In this document: positions 44,241 through 55,150 of the stretch, piece by piece
Numbering within the stretch: position 1 is the first letter of the stretch
Layout of the letters: each line of letters starts with the position of its first letter
Source: Entophlyctis helioformis
Lineage: Eukaryota > Chytridiomycota > Chytridiomycetes > Chytridiales > Chytriomycetaceae
Length of the DNA: 64,000 bases
Assembly (NCBI GenBank): GCA_025526915.1
Contig: JAHLKH010000094.1
Span: 1-64,000 of the forward strand
Direction of reading: 5' to 3'
Notes under the pieces: model-generated
What the model was told of the DNA's origin: nothing
Seen by the model: only the letters and a program-made list of their open reading frames with translations
Databases searched by the model: none
Made by a program: the position numbers and the translations under genes

Positions 44241-46424
44241 ATGCTGCAGGCCAGCTCGTCGTCGATTCGTGTGGTGCCGCTCGGGGCCGGCCAGGACGTG
44301 GGCCGCTCGTGCGTGCTGGTGTCGATGGGCGGCAAGAACATCATGTTCGACTGCGGCATGCACATGGGCCACTCGGACCACCGCCGCTTCCCAGACTTTG
44401 CGTACATCTCCAAGACGGGCGACTTTACGGGCACCATCGACTGCGTCATCATATCGCACTTTCATCTCGACCACTGCGGAGCGCTGCCCTACTTCACCGA
44501 GATCTGCGGGTACAACGGCCCCATCTACATGACGCATCCGACCCGCGCCATTGCCCCGATCCTGCTCGAAGACATGCGCAAGGTTGTGGTCGAGCGCAAG
44601 GGCGAAACAGACTTTTTCAACGCCGCCGACATCAAGAACTGCATGCGCAAGGTCATCCCCGTGAGCCTGCTCGAGACCGTCTGGGTCGACGCCGAGCTCG
44701 AGATCCGCCCCTACTACGCCGGCCATGTGCTGGGAGCAGCCATGTTCTACGTGCGTGTCACGGACGGATACGGCGTGTCGCAGTCGGTCGTGTACACGGG
44801 CGACTACAACATGACGCCTGATCGCCATCTCGGCCCTGCCCAGATTGAGCCCTGCGAGCCCGATCTGATCATCACCGAGACAACGTATGCCACCACGATC
44901 CGCGACTCGAAGCGTGCCCGCGAGCGCGACTTTCTCAAGCGCGTGCACGACTGTGTGAGCAAAGGCGGCAAGGTCCTCATTCCCGTCTTTGCGCTGGGCC
45001 GTGCCAGGAACTGCTGATCCTGATCGAGTCGTACTGGCGTCGCATGGACGATCTGTCGGAAAAGGTGCCCGTGTACTTTTCGACCGGCCTGACCGAGCGC
45101 GCCAACGAGTACTACAAGCTGTTCATCTCGTGGACCAACGAAAACATCAAGCGCACGTTTGTGGAGCGCAACATGTTTGATTTTGGCCAGATTCGCGGAT
45201 GGGAGCACTCGTACGCAGACGAGCCGGACCCATGGTGCTGTTTGCGACGCCAGGCATGCTGCACGCAGGCACGTCGCTCGAAGTGTTCAAGAAATGGTGC
45301 CACAACGACAGGAACATGATCATTCTGCCGGGATACTGCGTTGCTGGCACGGTCGGTGCCAAGGTGCTTGCTGGTGAAAAGGTCATTGACATGGACCGAT
45401 TCACCAAGCTGCACGTCAACATGCAAGTCAACAACCTGTCGTTCTCGGCGCACGCCGATGCCAAGGGCATCCTGCAGCTCATTCGCATGTCGCGTGCCAA
45501 GAATGTCATGCTTGTGCACGGCGAAAAGCACAAGATGGCCAAGCTGAGGACACGCATCGAGCGCGAGCTGGGCATTTGCTGCTTCGATCCGGCCAACGGT
45601 GTCACTGTCCATGTTCCGACCGAGACCAAGATCCCCGTGTTGGCACACGCGTCTCTCGTGTCAGCAGCATATGCCAAGGAGCGGCCGACGCTTGCTGATT
45701 TGCAGCAGCCCCAACAGCAGCCTCACAGCAGTCTGAACCAGCAAGTGACACTCATATGGACACGGATGAGGATGGCACGGCAGCGATTGGTCTTGACACG
45801 AGCCGGGTCCAGCCCATCCGCTCTGTCCCTCTCGACGCGGCCATGGTGATTGAGCCACCGCGCACCGAGACAGTCATTACCACGGCTCCTGCGCAACAGC
45901 CACAGTCGCAGCCCCTTGCAGCGAAAGCAGCGCCAGCCACTGCAATGCATGCCCCTCTGGTATCCAGCCGTATGGTGCCCGCGCAGATCCGCCTGTTCAG
46001 TCTGGAGGACTCGAAGCTTGCCGGCCAAGTGCAGACGCCCAGCCTGTCGCTCACCATCTCCAAACTGTACAATCCGATGGTGCTTCTATCCGCGTCCACG
46101 TCCGCATCTGCATCGGCCGTCAATGGATCCAATCCAGCAGCAGCAGCAGCAGCACATGCATCATCTGCGACACCTGATCTGACAGCACATGAAATCCAGC
46201 GCATGGCTCTGGCTCGCGTGCACGACAAGCTGCGGTCTGTGCTGTTCGACATGCAGGGCATTCCTGTGGCGCTCGAAGACAAGGGACTGCTGGTGTGTGT
46301 GGGCGAGACGGTGCGCGTGTACCACAATACCAAACGTGCATGCACGCTGGACGTGTCATGGAAGGAAGACGACGAGACGCTGGCAGTCAAGACGCTGGCA
46401 CTCGTCAACCAGGCGCTGAACTGA
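44241..46424 (+). CDS. INTS11: Integrator complex subunit 11 (CPSF73-like RNA endonuclease), frame breaks
   Basis: Metallo-beta-lactamase/beta-CASP RNA endonuclease, the catalytic subunit of Integrator. The N-terminus [20 protein letters not shown] and [20 protein letters not shown], then the zinc motif [15 protein letters not shown] (about 44452-44496), are nearly identical to animal INTS11. [60 protein letters not shown] and [19 protein letters not shown] complete the catalytic core; the C-terminal half is Ala/Gln-rich then folds again ([20 protein letters not shown]). The reading frame shifts near 45010, 45230 and 45750, each consistent with one missing base and with no splice signals. I take these as sequence errors. 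CPSF73 (Ysh1) is excluded by the N-terminal wording. Confidence 0.9.
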
Positions 46425-46506
46425 CGTGCTTTGCTTGCCCGTCGACGAGTAAACATGTGCTGGCTGTTAAGTGCATCCTGCTTTGCGCCACATTGGCTTC
46501 ATTACA

Positions 46507-48474
46507 TCATGGCTCGTCGTCGCTCTCGCCGTCCAGCAAAAAGTCGCTAATCTGCTCGCGCATCTTGTCGCGCGACATTCTCTGAGCAGCCGCACGGCCA
46601 ACGTATGCAGGCAAGATAGCAGACCTGAGCCCTTGGCCGGCACTGCTCTCGTTTGATGCCGTTGCTGCCTGTCGCTGTTGCTCGGCCTTGATATCACGCG
46701 CGACATTGCGGCAGGCGTAGCACAGCAGAGGAAACAGGTCGATCCCAGCGGGTATTGCTGCTGAGCGCGACGGTGTTGACGAGCAGCAACCCGCAGTGTT
46801 GGGTCCTTGTCCTGTCTGGCAACAAGCACCGCCGGCATCCTCAGATCCAGAGCCACAGCAATTCGAGCTAGTTGTGGATGAAGATGCTTCTGTCAACGAC
46901 GACGCGGCTGCTGCTGCTGCTGCTATGCCATCCGAGAGCTTCAATGCACCAAAGCCATCAAACTCGTCCACCGGCCTGGCAGTCGGAACATGTCAGCATC
47001 AGAGTCAGAGCCAACGTTTCGACACGCAAGAAACGCACCCTTCGCAGAGTGGGCATGTCTTCTTGTCCATGTAGTCTGTGTTGATCTTGAACGCCGTCCT
47101 TGCGACTGTGCTGACCGTTGCCGAGAATGTCTTTTCAAGCCCCATGATAAAGTCTGTGCACAAGAGACTGTCAGCAAGCAGGGCCAGACTAAAAGCACCG
47201 CTTGACCGTTACAACGTCCAAGAGCGGCCGACCCACCTTCAGAGATGTGATTGATGCTCGTCTTGAGTGGCAGCTTGGTAGTCAGCGTCGGGTGCACAAC
47301 CGTGTTGAGATGCATCAGGTGCGCGTAAATGCCCAGCTCCTTGGCCAGGACGTCGCGCATGGGACGCAGGAGATACACACCATCGTGCCACGGCGTGTCG
47401 CCAATGTCTGCCGGCAGCGACAGTCCGCGGCCTTTGCTCGTGTTGGCAATGACGCGGATCGCCACCCGTGTGGCATTGTCGCCTATGAGAAGAGCGTTGC
47501 AGTTGAAACGACGCGACTCGCGCAACAGCAGACGGAGCGTCCACTGGCTGAGCACATCCTCCTTGGAGTTCATCTTGCCCAGCGACTCGAGCATGTGCAG
47601 CAATGCTGTCTTGCGGTCTGCTAGTGCGGCCAGATCAGCAGGTGGGCCGCCAGCCACACGCAGACTCGCCTTTGCTGTTGCCATGGCAAACGAGTCAGTT
47701 CTGATTGCATCCACAAGGGATTGCGCCAGACCGTCGTTCACGCACCAGCGATGGCGTCAGCCGAGCCGTCGAGTGCAATGAGCGACTCTCGAGGATCAAA
47801 GGCTGTGGTTGTGTCAGAGTCTGCATCCAGGATCGACTCGATCGGCACGACCGTGAGCTCGATGCCGGGATAGGCGTCGACCATGGCACGGATCTGCGAC
47901 AGCGAATCGGGGTTGCCGAGAACGGCCGACTGATCGACGTAGCACACCCGGTAGTAAGGGAACCGGACCGGCTTGCGGACGTTGGCCGGCAGAGGCTTGA
48001 CAAAGTCTGCGAGTGCGTTCAGCATCACTCTGTCATCCAGCGCATCGGTCAGCCTGGGTCGTCTGCGCATATGCGGGAGCGAGGGGGCGACGGACCTGGA
48101 GGACGCACCGCCGGTCAGGCCGAGCATGAGGCGAGAGCCCTCGGGCAGCGGCGACTTGGACAGGTTGGCCCTGAAGCGATGGGCGACCGAGTCGAGGAAG
48201 CAGGACCTGGCCGGATGCCGCTGCATGTCAGCGACGAAGGCATTGAGCAGCGACGAGAAGCGACGAGCAGCACGCACCGACAAAACTCGGCCGACTTGAT
48301 CATGACCGACGGCTTGACGGCCTTGCACTTGTTGCACAGCCCCTGCTTGAGGGCACGGCCGGACGTCGGTTTGCGGCGGGCAGCTGTTGCTGCAGTCGCA
48401 GTCTCGGCCGTTGAAGCAGTCGTTGTTGCAGTCGCAACTGGCTCGTCGTCATCGCTGTCACGATCGCAGACCAT
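46507..48474 (-). CDS. CTU2: Cytoplasmic tRNA 2-thiolation protein 2 (Ctu2/Ncs2)
   Basis: Partner of Ctu1 in thiolation of the wobble uridine (mcm5s2U34) of Lys, Glu and Gln tRNAs. Exon 1 (48474 to about 48263) ends in GLCNKCKAVKPSVMIKSAEF, a zinc-binding Cys pair, and splices to CFLDSVAHRFRANLSKSPLP and LMLGLTGGASSRS, the degenerate PP-loop region of the family. FPYYRVCYVDQSAVLGNP follows. Later exons hold LESLGKMNSKEDVLSQWTLR, NCNALLIGDNATRVAIRVIA, VYLLRPMRDVLAKELGIYAH and a C-terminal zinc segment with KKTCPLCEGC. The last exon ends in SRDKMREQISDFLLDGESDD, typical of Ncs2. Four or five introns separate the parts. It converges on INTS11. Confidence 0.9.
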
Positions 48475-48539
48475 TGTCGCTCAGTTGCAGGCAAAGAAAG
48501 TGTACAGGCTCAGTTCTCTTTCATTAGGCTACGAGCTGG

Positions 48540-49276
48540 CTACTTCTTGGCCGAACCAGGACCGGCGAGCACGCTGCCAATGTCCTTTCCCCTCAACTTG
48601 ACGCCGAGCACACGCTCCATCTTGGCGAGGATCTGCTGGTTGGGGTTGGCGGCCTTGCCGGTCTCGTAGTCGTTGACGACGGACGGCTTCTCGTTGATCT
48701 TGGTGGCAAGGTCCTTTTGTGTGAGAGACTTTGCCTGGCGGCCCTGCTGGATGGCCTTGGCCACGCTCATGCCGACACGCTCGACCTTGAAGTCCTGTGT
48801 GCGGTTGCAGGGCAGTGTCCGTCGCAGGGCAGGGCAGTTGTTCCGTTGCGTTCCGGTGCGTTCCAGAATGTCGCCATTTTGGCGGCGTGGCGTGGAGGGC
48901 AGAACCACAGAATCACACCGCCGGCCGCAGTGGAGCAGCAGCAGCAGCAGGGCAGGAGCGGCACAGACGGCACAGGCGGCACAGGCGCAAACAGGCAACA
49001 TGTGAGCGGGCAGGTCGCACTGGGCAGCAGACGCACGAGACAGCCACGCAGGCAGCAGACAGCAGCACGCAGACGCACCTCGGTCTCTCTGTCGATCTTG
49101 GCGGCCTTGGAGGCATCCACGCCAACATGGTTCTGGTTCAGGCCAGTCTTCTTCTCCGACGAGATGGTGCCGCCGGAGCGCTGTGCGGCCGTGAGCGCCT
49201 CGGTGGTGCGCAGCGCCTTGCCCGTGTCGGGGCGCTTGCGGATAACGGTGACATCGTCCCAGCCAACGTTGGACAT
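48540..49276 (-). CDS. MBF1: Multiprotein bridging factor 1
   Basis: Transcriptional co-activator that links activators to TBP and also limits frameshifting on collided ribosomes. Exons 49276-49079 and 48794-48540 join in phase 0 to give 150 residues, the usual length. The N-terminus [20 protein letters not shown] and the helix-turn-helix [20 protein letters not shown] with [20 protein letters not shown] are diagnostic. The protein ends [19 protein letters not shown]. The 284-bp intron is long for this window and holds GC-rich CAG-type repeats. Confidence 0.95.
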
Positions 49277-49376
49277 GCTGCGGGTGGTGTGCGGGTGGTT
49301 TTGGTTTGGTTTGGTTGAGTTGGTTCAACCACGTTTTAAAGCAAGTGACCAATGCGTCACCTGACGACTGTTACCG

Positions 49377-49829
49377 CTACAACTCGGCCATGTCATCAGG
49401 CGTTGGAATGCCAGCGTGTCCGTCGTTGCAGTGATTGCACTGGCCGTACGGCCACAGCCACGTTGCGACTTGGCAAGATGCGCACCGCACGGGCTGGCTT
49501 GCCATTGGTGGTTTTCCCAAACCACTCGCCATCATGTACACAAAGCCACACGACTTTGCGGGGATCTGCTCGAGCAGATGCTTGTGGATGCCAAGAGAGT
49601 CTGGCTGGCGGAGAATGTGCTGCTGCGACTCGTGAGCTGCCTTGAGACCGGCCAGGAGCTGATGTGGCGTGCGACCGCGCAGATCTCGCGAGGTCCTTGG
49701 TGCCCGCTCAACCCGCAGATCTGCCAGGGCAGCTGGAGTCTTGCCGCTCCATTCCTCAGGCGATCGCATGTCTAGGGCGTCAACAGCCAGCAACCGGCTG
49801 TGACAAAGTGGTGTGCAGACAGGCTTCAT
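49377..49829 (-). CDS. Hypothetical protein with C-terminal zinc-ribbon-like Cys pairs
   Basis: Single-exon frame of 150 residues from an ATG at 49829. The N-terminal half is polar (MRSPEEWSGKTPAALADLRV); the middle looks helical (TPHQLLAGLKAAHESQQHIL). The C-terminus has two Cys pairs, CASCQVATWLWPYGQCNHC, that could bind zinc. No family is recognised; a mitochondrial or nuclear zinc-ribbon protein is possible. Overlapping plus-strand frames exist, but this one has the best protein-like composition and spacing, ending 101 bp from the MBF1 start on the same strand. Confidence 0.45.
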   Translation of the reverse strand: MKPVCTPLCHSRLLAVDALDMRSPEEWSGKTPAALADLRVERAPRTSRDLRGRTPHQLLAGLKAAHESQQHILRQPDSLGIHKHLLEQIPAKSCGFVYMMASGLGKPPMASQPVRCASCQVATWLWPYGQCNHCNDGHAGIPTPDDMAEL

Positions 49830-49904
49830 TCAAGGCATGGATGCATCACAAAGCCACGGCGGCCGACGCGAGCCATTATCCCGCATGTCGGCCCGACACG
49901 ACTC

Positions 49905-50336
49905 TTAGCGAGGGCGGCCGTCGAGGTTGGCACGGCGACGGCGGGCAATCTTGAGGAACGGACGCAAGGTGCCAACGCCGTAGATGGCCGTCAGGCCGGC
50001 CCACTTGCCGACGATGCCGAGGGGCATCTGGGCCCACACGCCATAGCTGACCACGGCGGCGGTCTCGACGAGGTGGACTGCGCCAATGACGAGCGCGAGG
50101 ATCTCGCCACCGCGGCGGCCGCCGATAAACGAGCGCAGATACTCGAGCGGTGCCGGGAGCGTCTCGACGGCGGCGAGCGAGTACAGCGTTGCGTAGAAGA
50201 CGGATATGTTTGCAGTTTGCTTGAGGGTCGGCAGGACAAACAGAGCGTCCTTGCTGTCGCCGGCCGCGCTCGCCGGGGTTGGCTGCGTTGCATCCGCCGT
50301 GTCGGGCTTGTCCCCTTCCTTTCGTCTGACGACCAT
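49905..50336 (-). CDS. Small membrane protein, unknown (DUF4499/TMEM254-like?)
   Basis: Single-exon frame of 143 residues from the ATG at 50336. After a polar, Thr/Ala-rich N-terminus come three or four hydrophobic stretches: SVFYATLYSLAAVETL, GGEILALVIGAVHLVETAAV and GIVGKWAGLTAIYGVGTLRP, and a basic end KIARRRRANLDGRPR that suggests a cytosolic C-terminus. The pattern recalls small DUF4499-like membrane proteins, but I cannot confirm this. It is divergent from IFT70, with only 53 bp between start codons. Confidence 0.6.
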   Translation of the reverse strand: MVVRRKEGDKPDTADATQPTPASAAGDSKDALFVLPTLKQTANISVFYATLYSLAAVETLPAPLEYLRSFIGGRRGGEILALVIGAVHLVETAAVVSYGVWAQMPLGIVGKWAGLTAIYGVGTLRPFLKIARRRRANLDGRPR

Positions 50337-50389
50337 TCCAGTAACCTCGCGAGTTGTTTAGCAAACCCTGACGACAACACTCAGGCACG

Positions 50390-53300
50390 ATGGCAGCACC
50401 AGCAACAGCAGTGCGCATGCAGACAGGGATGGGCCGCGGACTGCAGACGGGCAGCGCATCCAGCGCACCGGCATCGTCGGCGATAACGCCCACGTCGTTC
50501 CTGCAGATCCCAGAGGGCAAGTACACAGCGACCATCTACGGGTTCATTCGCGACAACCGCTTCCACGATGTCATCAAGATCCTAGCCAACGAGATCCAGG
50601 TGTCGCCCAAGAGCCGCGCGGCACTGAGTCTGCTGGCGTACTGCCACTACCAAGTGCAGGACTACCATTCGGCGTCTGACTGGTATGTGCGTGTGTCGGT
50701 GTCTGTGTGTCTGTTGTTGTTGTTGCTGTTGCTGTTGTTGGCGTGGTGGTCTGACGGCTGCCGGCCGCGTTCATGTCGCGTCTGCCACACCACATCACAC
50801 ACTACACACCACACACGGGCATGCGGCCCTGCAAACGCGACAGTTACGAGCAGCTGGTGCGGCTGTTCCCGGAAGTCAACGACTACAGACTCTACTACGC
50901 GCAGTCACTGTTCAAGGCCGGCAACTACGTGGCATCGCAAAAGGCGTGCCAGAACGTGGATGCGCCGCAGCTGTCGGGCAAAGTGGGTCGAGTGTGCCTC
51001 GCCATCATGCATCTCCGGGTCTCGTCCCGTCCTGTCCCGTGTCAACTCAGCACTGACACGCGCATATGGGCACATGCCGATTGGTCGTCACAGATTGTCA
51101 AGCTGCAGGCGTCCATCAAATACGAGATGGACGATCTGGCAGGCTGCAAGGCACTGGTCGACCAGCTGCCGCAGGACGACTCGGACAAGCTCGTCAACGA
51201 AGCGTGTCTTCTCTACAAGGTGCAGTGAACGCCATGCACACCAAAATCTGATCCGCACAATGGCAGTGTGAAGGGAGAGAATGAGAGGAGTGGGACACTC
51301 ACGCAGAGTGGAATGTATGCAGGAAGCCAAGTACGACGAGGCGTGTGCAAAATACTTGGATGCGTCCAAAATGGTCGGCTATCGCGCCGAGCTGTCGTAC
51401 AACATGGCGCTGTGCTTCTACATGATGAAGCAGTATGTGCCGGCGCTCAAGAACATTGCCGAGATTATCGAAAAAGGCATCCGCGATCATCCCGGTGAGT
51501 CTGGCTATGGCCGAGCAGATCCAAAAGGTGTCTGACTAGTTGACTGACGAACTGACTGGCGGATGGATGAATGGACGAGCAGAGCTGAGTGTTGGCATGG
51601 CAACCGAAGGCATCGAAGTGCGCAGCGTGGGCAACTCGCAGCTGCTGCACGAGACGTACCTGGTCGAGGCATTCAATCTCAAGGCGGCCATCGAGTACCA
51701 CCTCAAGAACTGTGGGTGCTGCTGTTGCTTTAGTGTTGAGCCGTGAGGCCCGATGGCCCTCCCTCTCCGCCTTCCACAGTCTGACCGTCTGGCAAACGCG
51801 AAACCTTATCAAACCAGACGAGGCAGCGAGAGAGGCACTCACCGATATGCCGCCGCGCCAAGAACACGAGCTGGACCACGTGACATTGCACAACCAGGCT
51901 CTCATGAACATGGATGAGGATCCCACGGGCGGGTTCGAGAAGCTCGGGTTCCTGCTGCAGCAAGTGCCGTGCCCGCCCGAGACGTTTGGCAACCTGCTGC
52001 TCCTGTACGTCAAGTACGATTACCTGGACTCGGCCGCCGATCTGCTGGCCGAGAACACGCACATTGCTGCCACAACGCTCAGTCCTGTAGGTGGCCCAAC
52101 CCAGCCAGCATGGTCCCAGGCACGGTAGTGCCACACGTCTCTCACCTACTCACTCTCTGCCTCGCCCCCTAACCATCCATCGCGAAACAACACGGCAAAA
52201 CAGTACCTGTACGATTTCCTTGAAGCCACGCTTCTCAAGCACACGTCGCCCGAGGAAGCATACAAAAAGTTTGACGATCTGGCCAACAAGCACATTGATA
52301 TCCTGAGACGGCACACGAAGCAGGTGCAAGAGGCTCGGTCGAACCACGACGAAGAGGCGGTCAAGCGCGTTGTGACCGAGTACGACGAGGCGTCGACAAG
52401 TACATTCCGATCCTGATGGCGCAGGCCAAGATCTACTGGGACATGGAGAACTACGGCATGGTCGAGAAGATCTTTCGCAAGTCGGTCGAGTTTTGCAATG
52501 AGCATGACGTGTGGAAGCTTAATGTCGCCCATGTGCTGTTTATGCAAGAGTCCAAGTACAAGGAAGCCATTTCATTCTACGAGCCGATTGTCAAGAAACA
52601 CTATGACAATGTTGGTGCATAGTGCTGTTGTTGTTATGGTTGTAGGGGGACGAGTGCTGAATCACATCGGCATGGACATCTAACCACACGCTGCACGCCG
52701 CACACGATCGCCACAGATCCTCGACGTTACAGCCATTGTGCTGGCCAATCTGTGCGTCTCGTACATCATGACGTCGCAGAACGAAGAGGCAGAGGACCTC
52801 ATGCGACGCATTGAAAAGGAAGAAGAGCGCGTGGCCTACGAGGACCCACCAAACGCACGTACCATTTGTGCATCGTCAACCTCGTCATCGGCACGCTCTA
52901 CTGCGCCAAGGGCAACTACGAGTTTGGCATCAGCCGTATCATGAAGTCCCTCGAGCCGTTCAACAAAAAGGTGGGAGGATGGCAGAGAGGGCGAGTGATG
53001 TGCACGTTGGCCGCCCGCATGCCATCAGTGCAAAGTTGGTTCTTCAAAGAGGGCTGACAATGGATCGGTGGATCGGTGGATCGGTGACTGTGGCGCGACC
53101 AGCTGGGCACCGACACGTGGTTCTATGCCAAACGTGCTTCGTGTCGCTGTTTGAGACGCTCGCCAAGCACATGATAATCCTCAAAGACTCGGTGTTCCAA
53201 GAGATCCTCGAGTTTTTCGACAACTGCGAGATCCATGGGCGGCATGTGCCCGTGGTGATTGATCCGCTGTCGCCAGACGCGAGCCAGAGCCCGACGGGAC

Positions 53301-53472
53301 ATCGCACTGCCGGAAGTGGTGGTGGTGGTGGTGGCAGTGGCGGAGGTGGCGGCGCGGTGGCCAGGCGGGGCAGGGCGGCGGGAACACGGACAATGTGTTT
53401 GACTCGTCGCACAACTCTGTGAGCTCCGAGGCACGCATGCTCAAGAGTCTGTTCCTTCGTCTGTACGAGTAG
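50390..53472 (+). CDS. IFT70: Intraflagellar transport protein IFT70 (TTC30), frame breaks
   Basis: TPR superhelix that wraps IFT52 in IFT-B and is needed to build flagella. About eight exons. The N-terminus carries ATIYGFIRDNRFHDVIKILA and SRAALSLLAYCHYQVQDYHS, then EQLVRLFPEVNDYRLYYAQS, KLQASIKYEMDDLAGCKALV, YDEACAKYLDASKMVGYRAE and LSYNMALCFYMMKQYVPALK. GNLLLLYVKYDYLDSAADLL, YWDMENYGMVEKIFRKSVEF and YEFGISRIMKSLEPFNKK close the match. A Gly-rich insertion lies near 53320-53370 before a final SEARMLKSLFLRLYE. Frame shifts near 52393, 52857 and 53380 each look like one missing base in otherwise perfect homology. This is a strong marker for a zoosporic fungus. Confidence 0.93.
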
Positions 53473-53585
53473 AGGCGGCTGCATTCGAGAAGCTGATCTG
53501 CATTCAAGGTGGGATGGGGCGGATAGAAAGTGCACCGGCCAATAAGAGAGAGCGAGAGACGAAGACGAATAAAGTGCCAGCATCG

Positions 53586-53690
53586 GGATGGCCGCACCGT
53601 GGCATCGGCTGCTTGGACCCTGGCCGCTCTCCTTGACACACTCGCCAGACGGCGACGATCCAGCCACGCCAGAGCACCTCAACAGCATCG
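53586..53690 (+). repeat. Partial, diverged copy of the TIR element (microsatellite-side half)
   Basis: CCGCTCTCCTTGACACACTC, GCCAGACGGCGACGATCCAG and CCACGCC match the right part of the element at 28945-29000 with a few changes. A GGGCATGATA sequence, similar to the GGTATGATA found outside other copies, follows at about 53692. The SGNH-hydrolase start is 74 bp further. Confidence 0.65.
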
Positions 53691-53763
53691 CGGGCATGAT
53701 ATCACGGCGTGTGCTGCTTCAACTTGCCTGAAAACCTCCCGACCGCAGCCGACTGCGACTGGA

Positions 53764-55051
53764 ATGGCAGGCTTTGGCACCGCATTCACCACGTTTGTCG
53801 ACGCAACCCGCGCATGCCTGCAGGCCTTCCAGGTGTACGTGTGGCAGCTGCTGGTCGCTTGGCTGGCATGGACGGCCGGCCACCGCCACTGTGCGCAGAG
53901 CCCCAAACGGCTTCTCCAACGCCATCCTCATCTTGGGCGACGACACTGCTGCCGGTGTTGGCGACACGGCAGCCAACATCGGCGCCATTCCAGGCAAGCC
54001 GTCCGGCCGCTTCGTCAGCGGCGCTTTCAGCGCACCCACCCGCTGCCCTCCATCCATGACTGTATTGCTCACTCGAGCACACACCCTGGCCACGGCCATG
54101 CTGTCCAGCAGGGCTTGCAAGACACCTGCAGTACGCGCTGTTCAAGGAAGCCAAGATCAAGCAGACCTGGCACATTTACAGCTGTGGCGTGGCCGGATCC
54201 ACATCCAACGACTGGCTGCCGACTAGGAAAAGGTCCGTTTGGGATCGTTTGGTTGCCGATCATGCACGCAACGACTCGTGCGTGCCATTCGATGCACTCG
54301 TATTCATGTGAGAGGCGGCTTGGACAGGAGGCATCGCAAGGACAGACGCACTTTGAGCGCGTGTTTGCAAAGGAAAAGTACACGGCTGCTCAAGTCGTCA
54401 TTCTGCTGCTTGGGTTCCAGGACGGCAGGTATGCCAACCGGGCTGGGCTGGCTCGCAACGCATTTTGCACAAACTGACTGGACGGCTCAGGTCAGAGGCC
54501 AAAGGGGGCAAAGAGATCTCGCCAGAGCAAACCGTCGGCAACATCAGCGCGATATGCAAGGTGCTGCTGAGCATGGGCAAGACGGTCTTCTTGTGCCCCG
54601 TGCCCACCTATGGAGACGAGTCTGTCAGCGATGCTCTTCTGGAACAGAACATGCGACGCAACGAGATGATCCAAGAATACATTGGACACGGGTGGTCTGG
54701 CCGAGACGAGCGTCGTCTACTCGGCAGCCATGCTGGCCCGTAGCTAATGCACGCCATGATAAAATAGCGACAAGGACAGGCTATTGTTTGCCGGGCCACA
54801 GATTGACGCGCTCAACTTTGAGTACCGCGTGCCCCGCTACTATGACGAGCGCGACGGCCAGCATTTCAACGCAAAGGCATGCACTCGTTTGCGCAATCGA
54901 TGCTCTCTGATCGTGACAGCGGCCACTGACACTGTGGGCTGGCTTCCTTGTGCAGGGCTACGAGAAGTTTGGCAAAGACTTTGCCGACGTGCTCGTCAAC
55001 CGCCTGGTCAAGATTGAGTTTGGCAAGTTCTCCAAGCATCTAGGCCTGTGA
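53764..55051 (+). CDS. SGNH-hydrolase-like protein with N-terminal membrane anchor
   Basis: Multi-exon gene. Exon 1 starts MAGFGTAFTTFVDATRACLQ and continues with a hydrophobic segment AFQVYVWQLLVAWLAW, a likely signal anchor. Exon 2 has the strand-turn NAILILGDDTAAGVGDTAAN, where GDD takes the place of the GDS nucleophile motif. Later exons read KQTWHIYSCGVAGSTSNDWL, VVILLLGFQDGR (in place of the GxND block), SMGKTVFLCPVPTYGDESVS, and near the end VPRYYDERDGQHFNAKAYEK, where DGxHFN resembles the DxxH catalytic pair. The fold is SGNH-like, but a missing Ser in GDS makes esterase activity uncertain. The substrate is unknown. Exon borders are approximate; introns are 60-90 bp. Confidence 0.62.
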
Positions 55052-55150
55052 TCCTGGCTGTGAGCGGTCTTGGCAGCCGTCGGACAGCCATCGCGCTGCC
55101 TGAATGAATCCGCGGGTTTCCCGCCGTGTGATCGTGCACAAATCATCGCA

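Noticed and set aside
44985..45030. Short intron to explain the INTS11 frame break
   Set aside because: No GT-AG pair is available around the break, and the protein homology is continuous to the residue, so one missing base explains it better.
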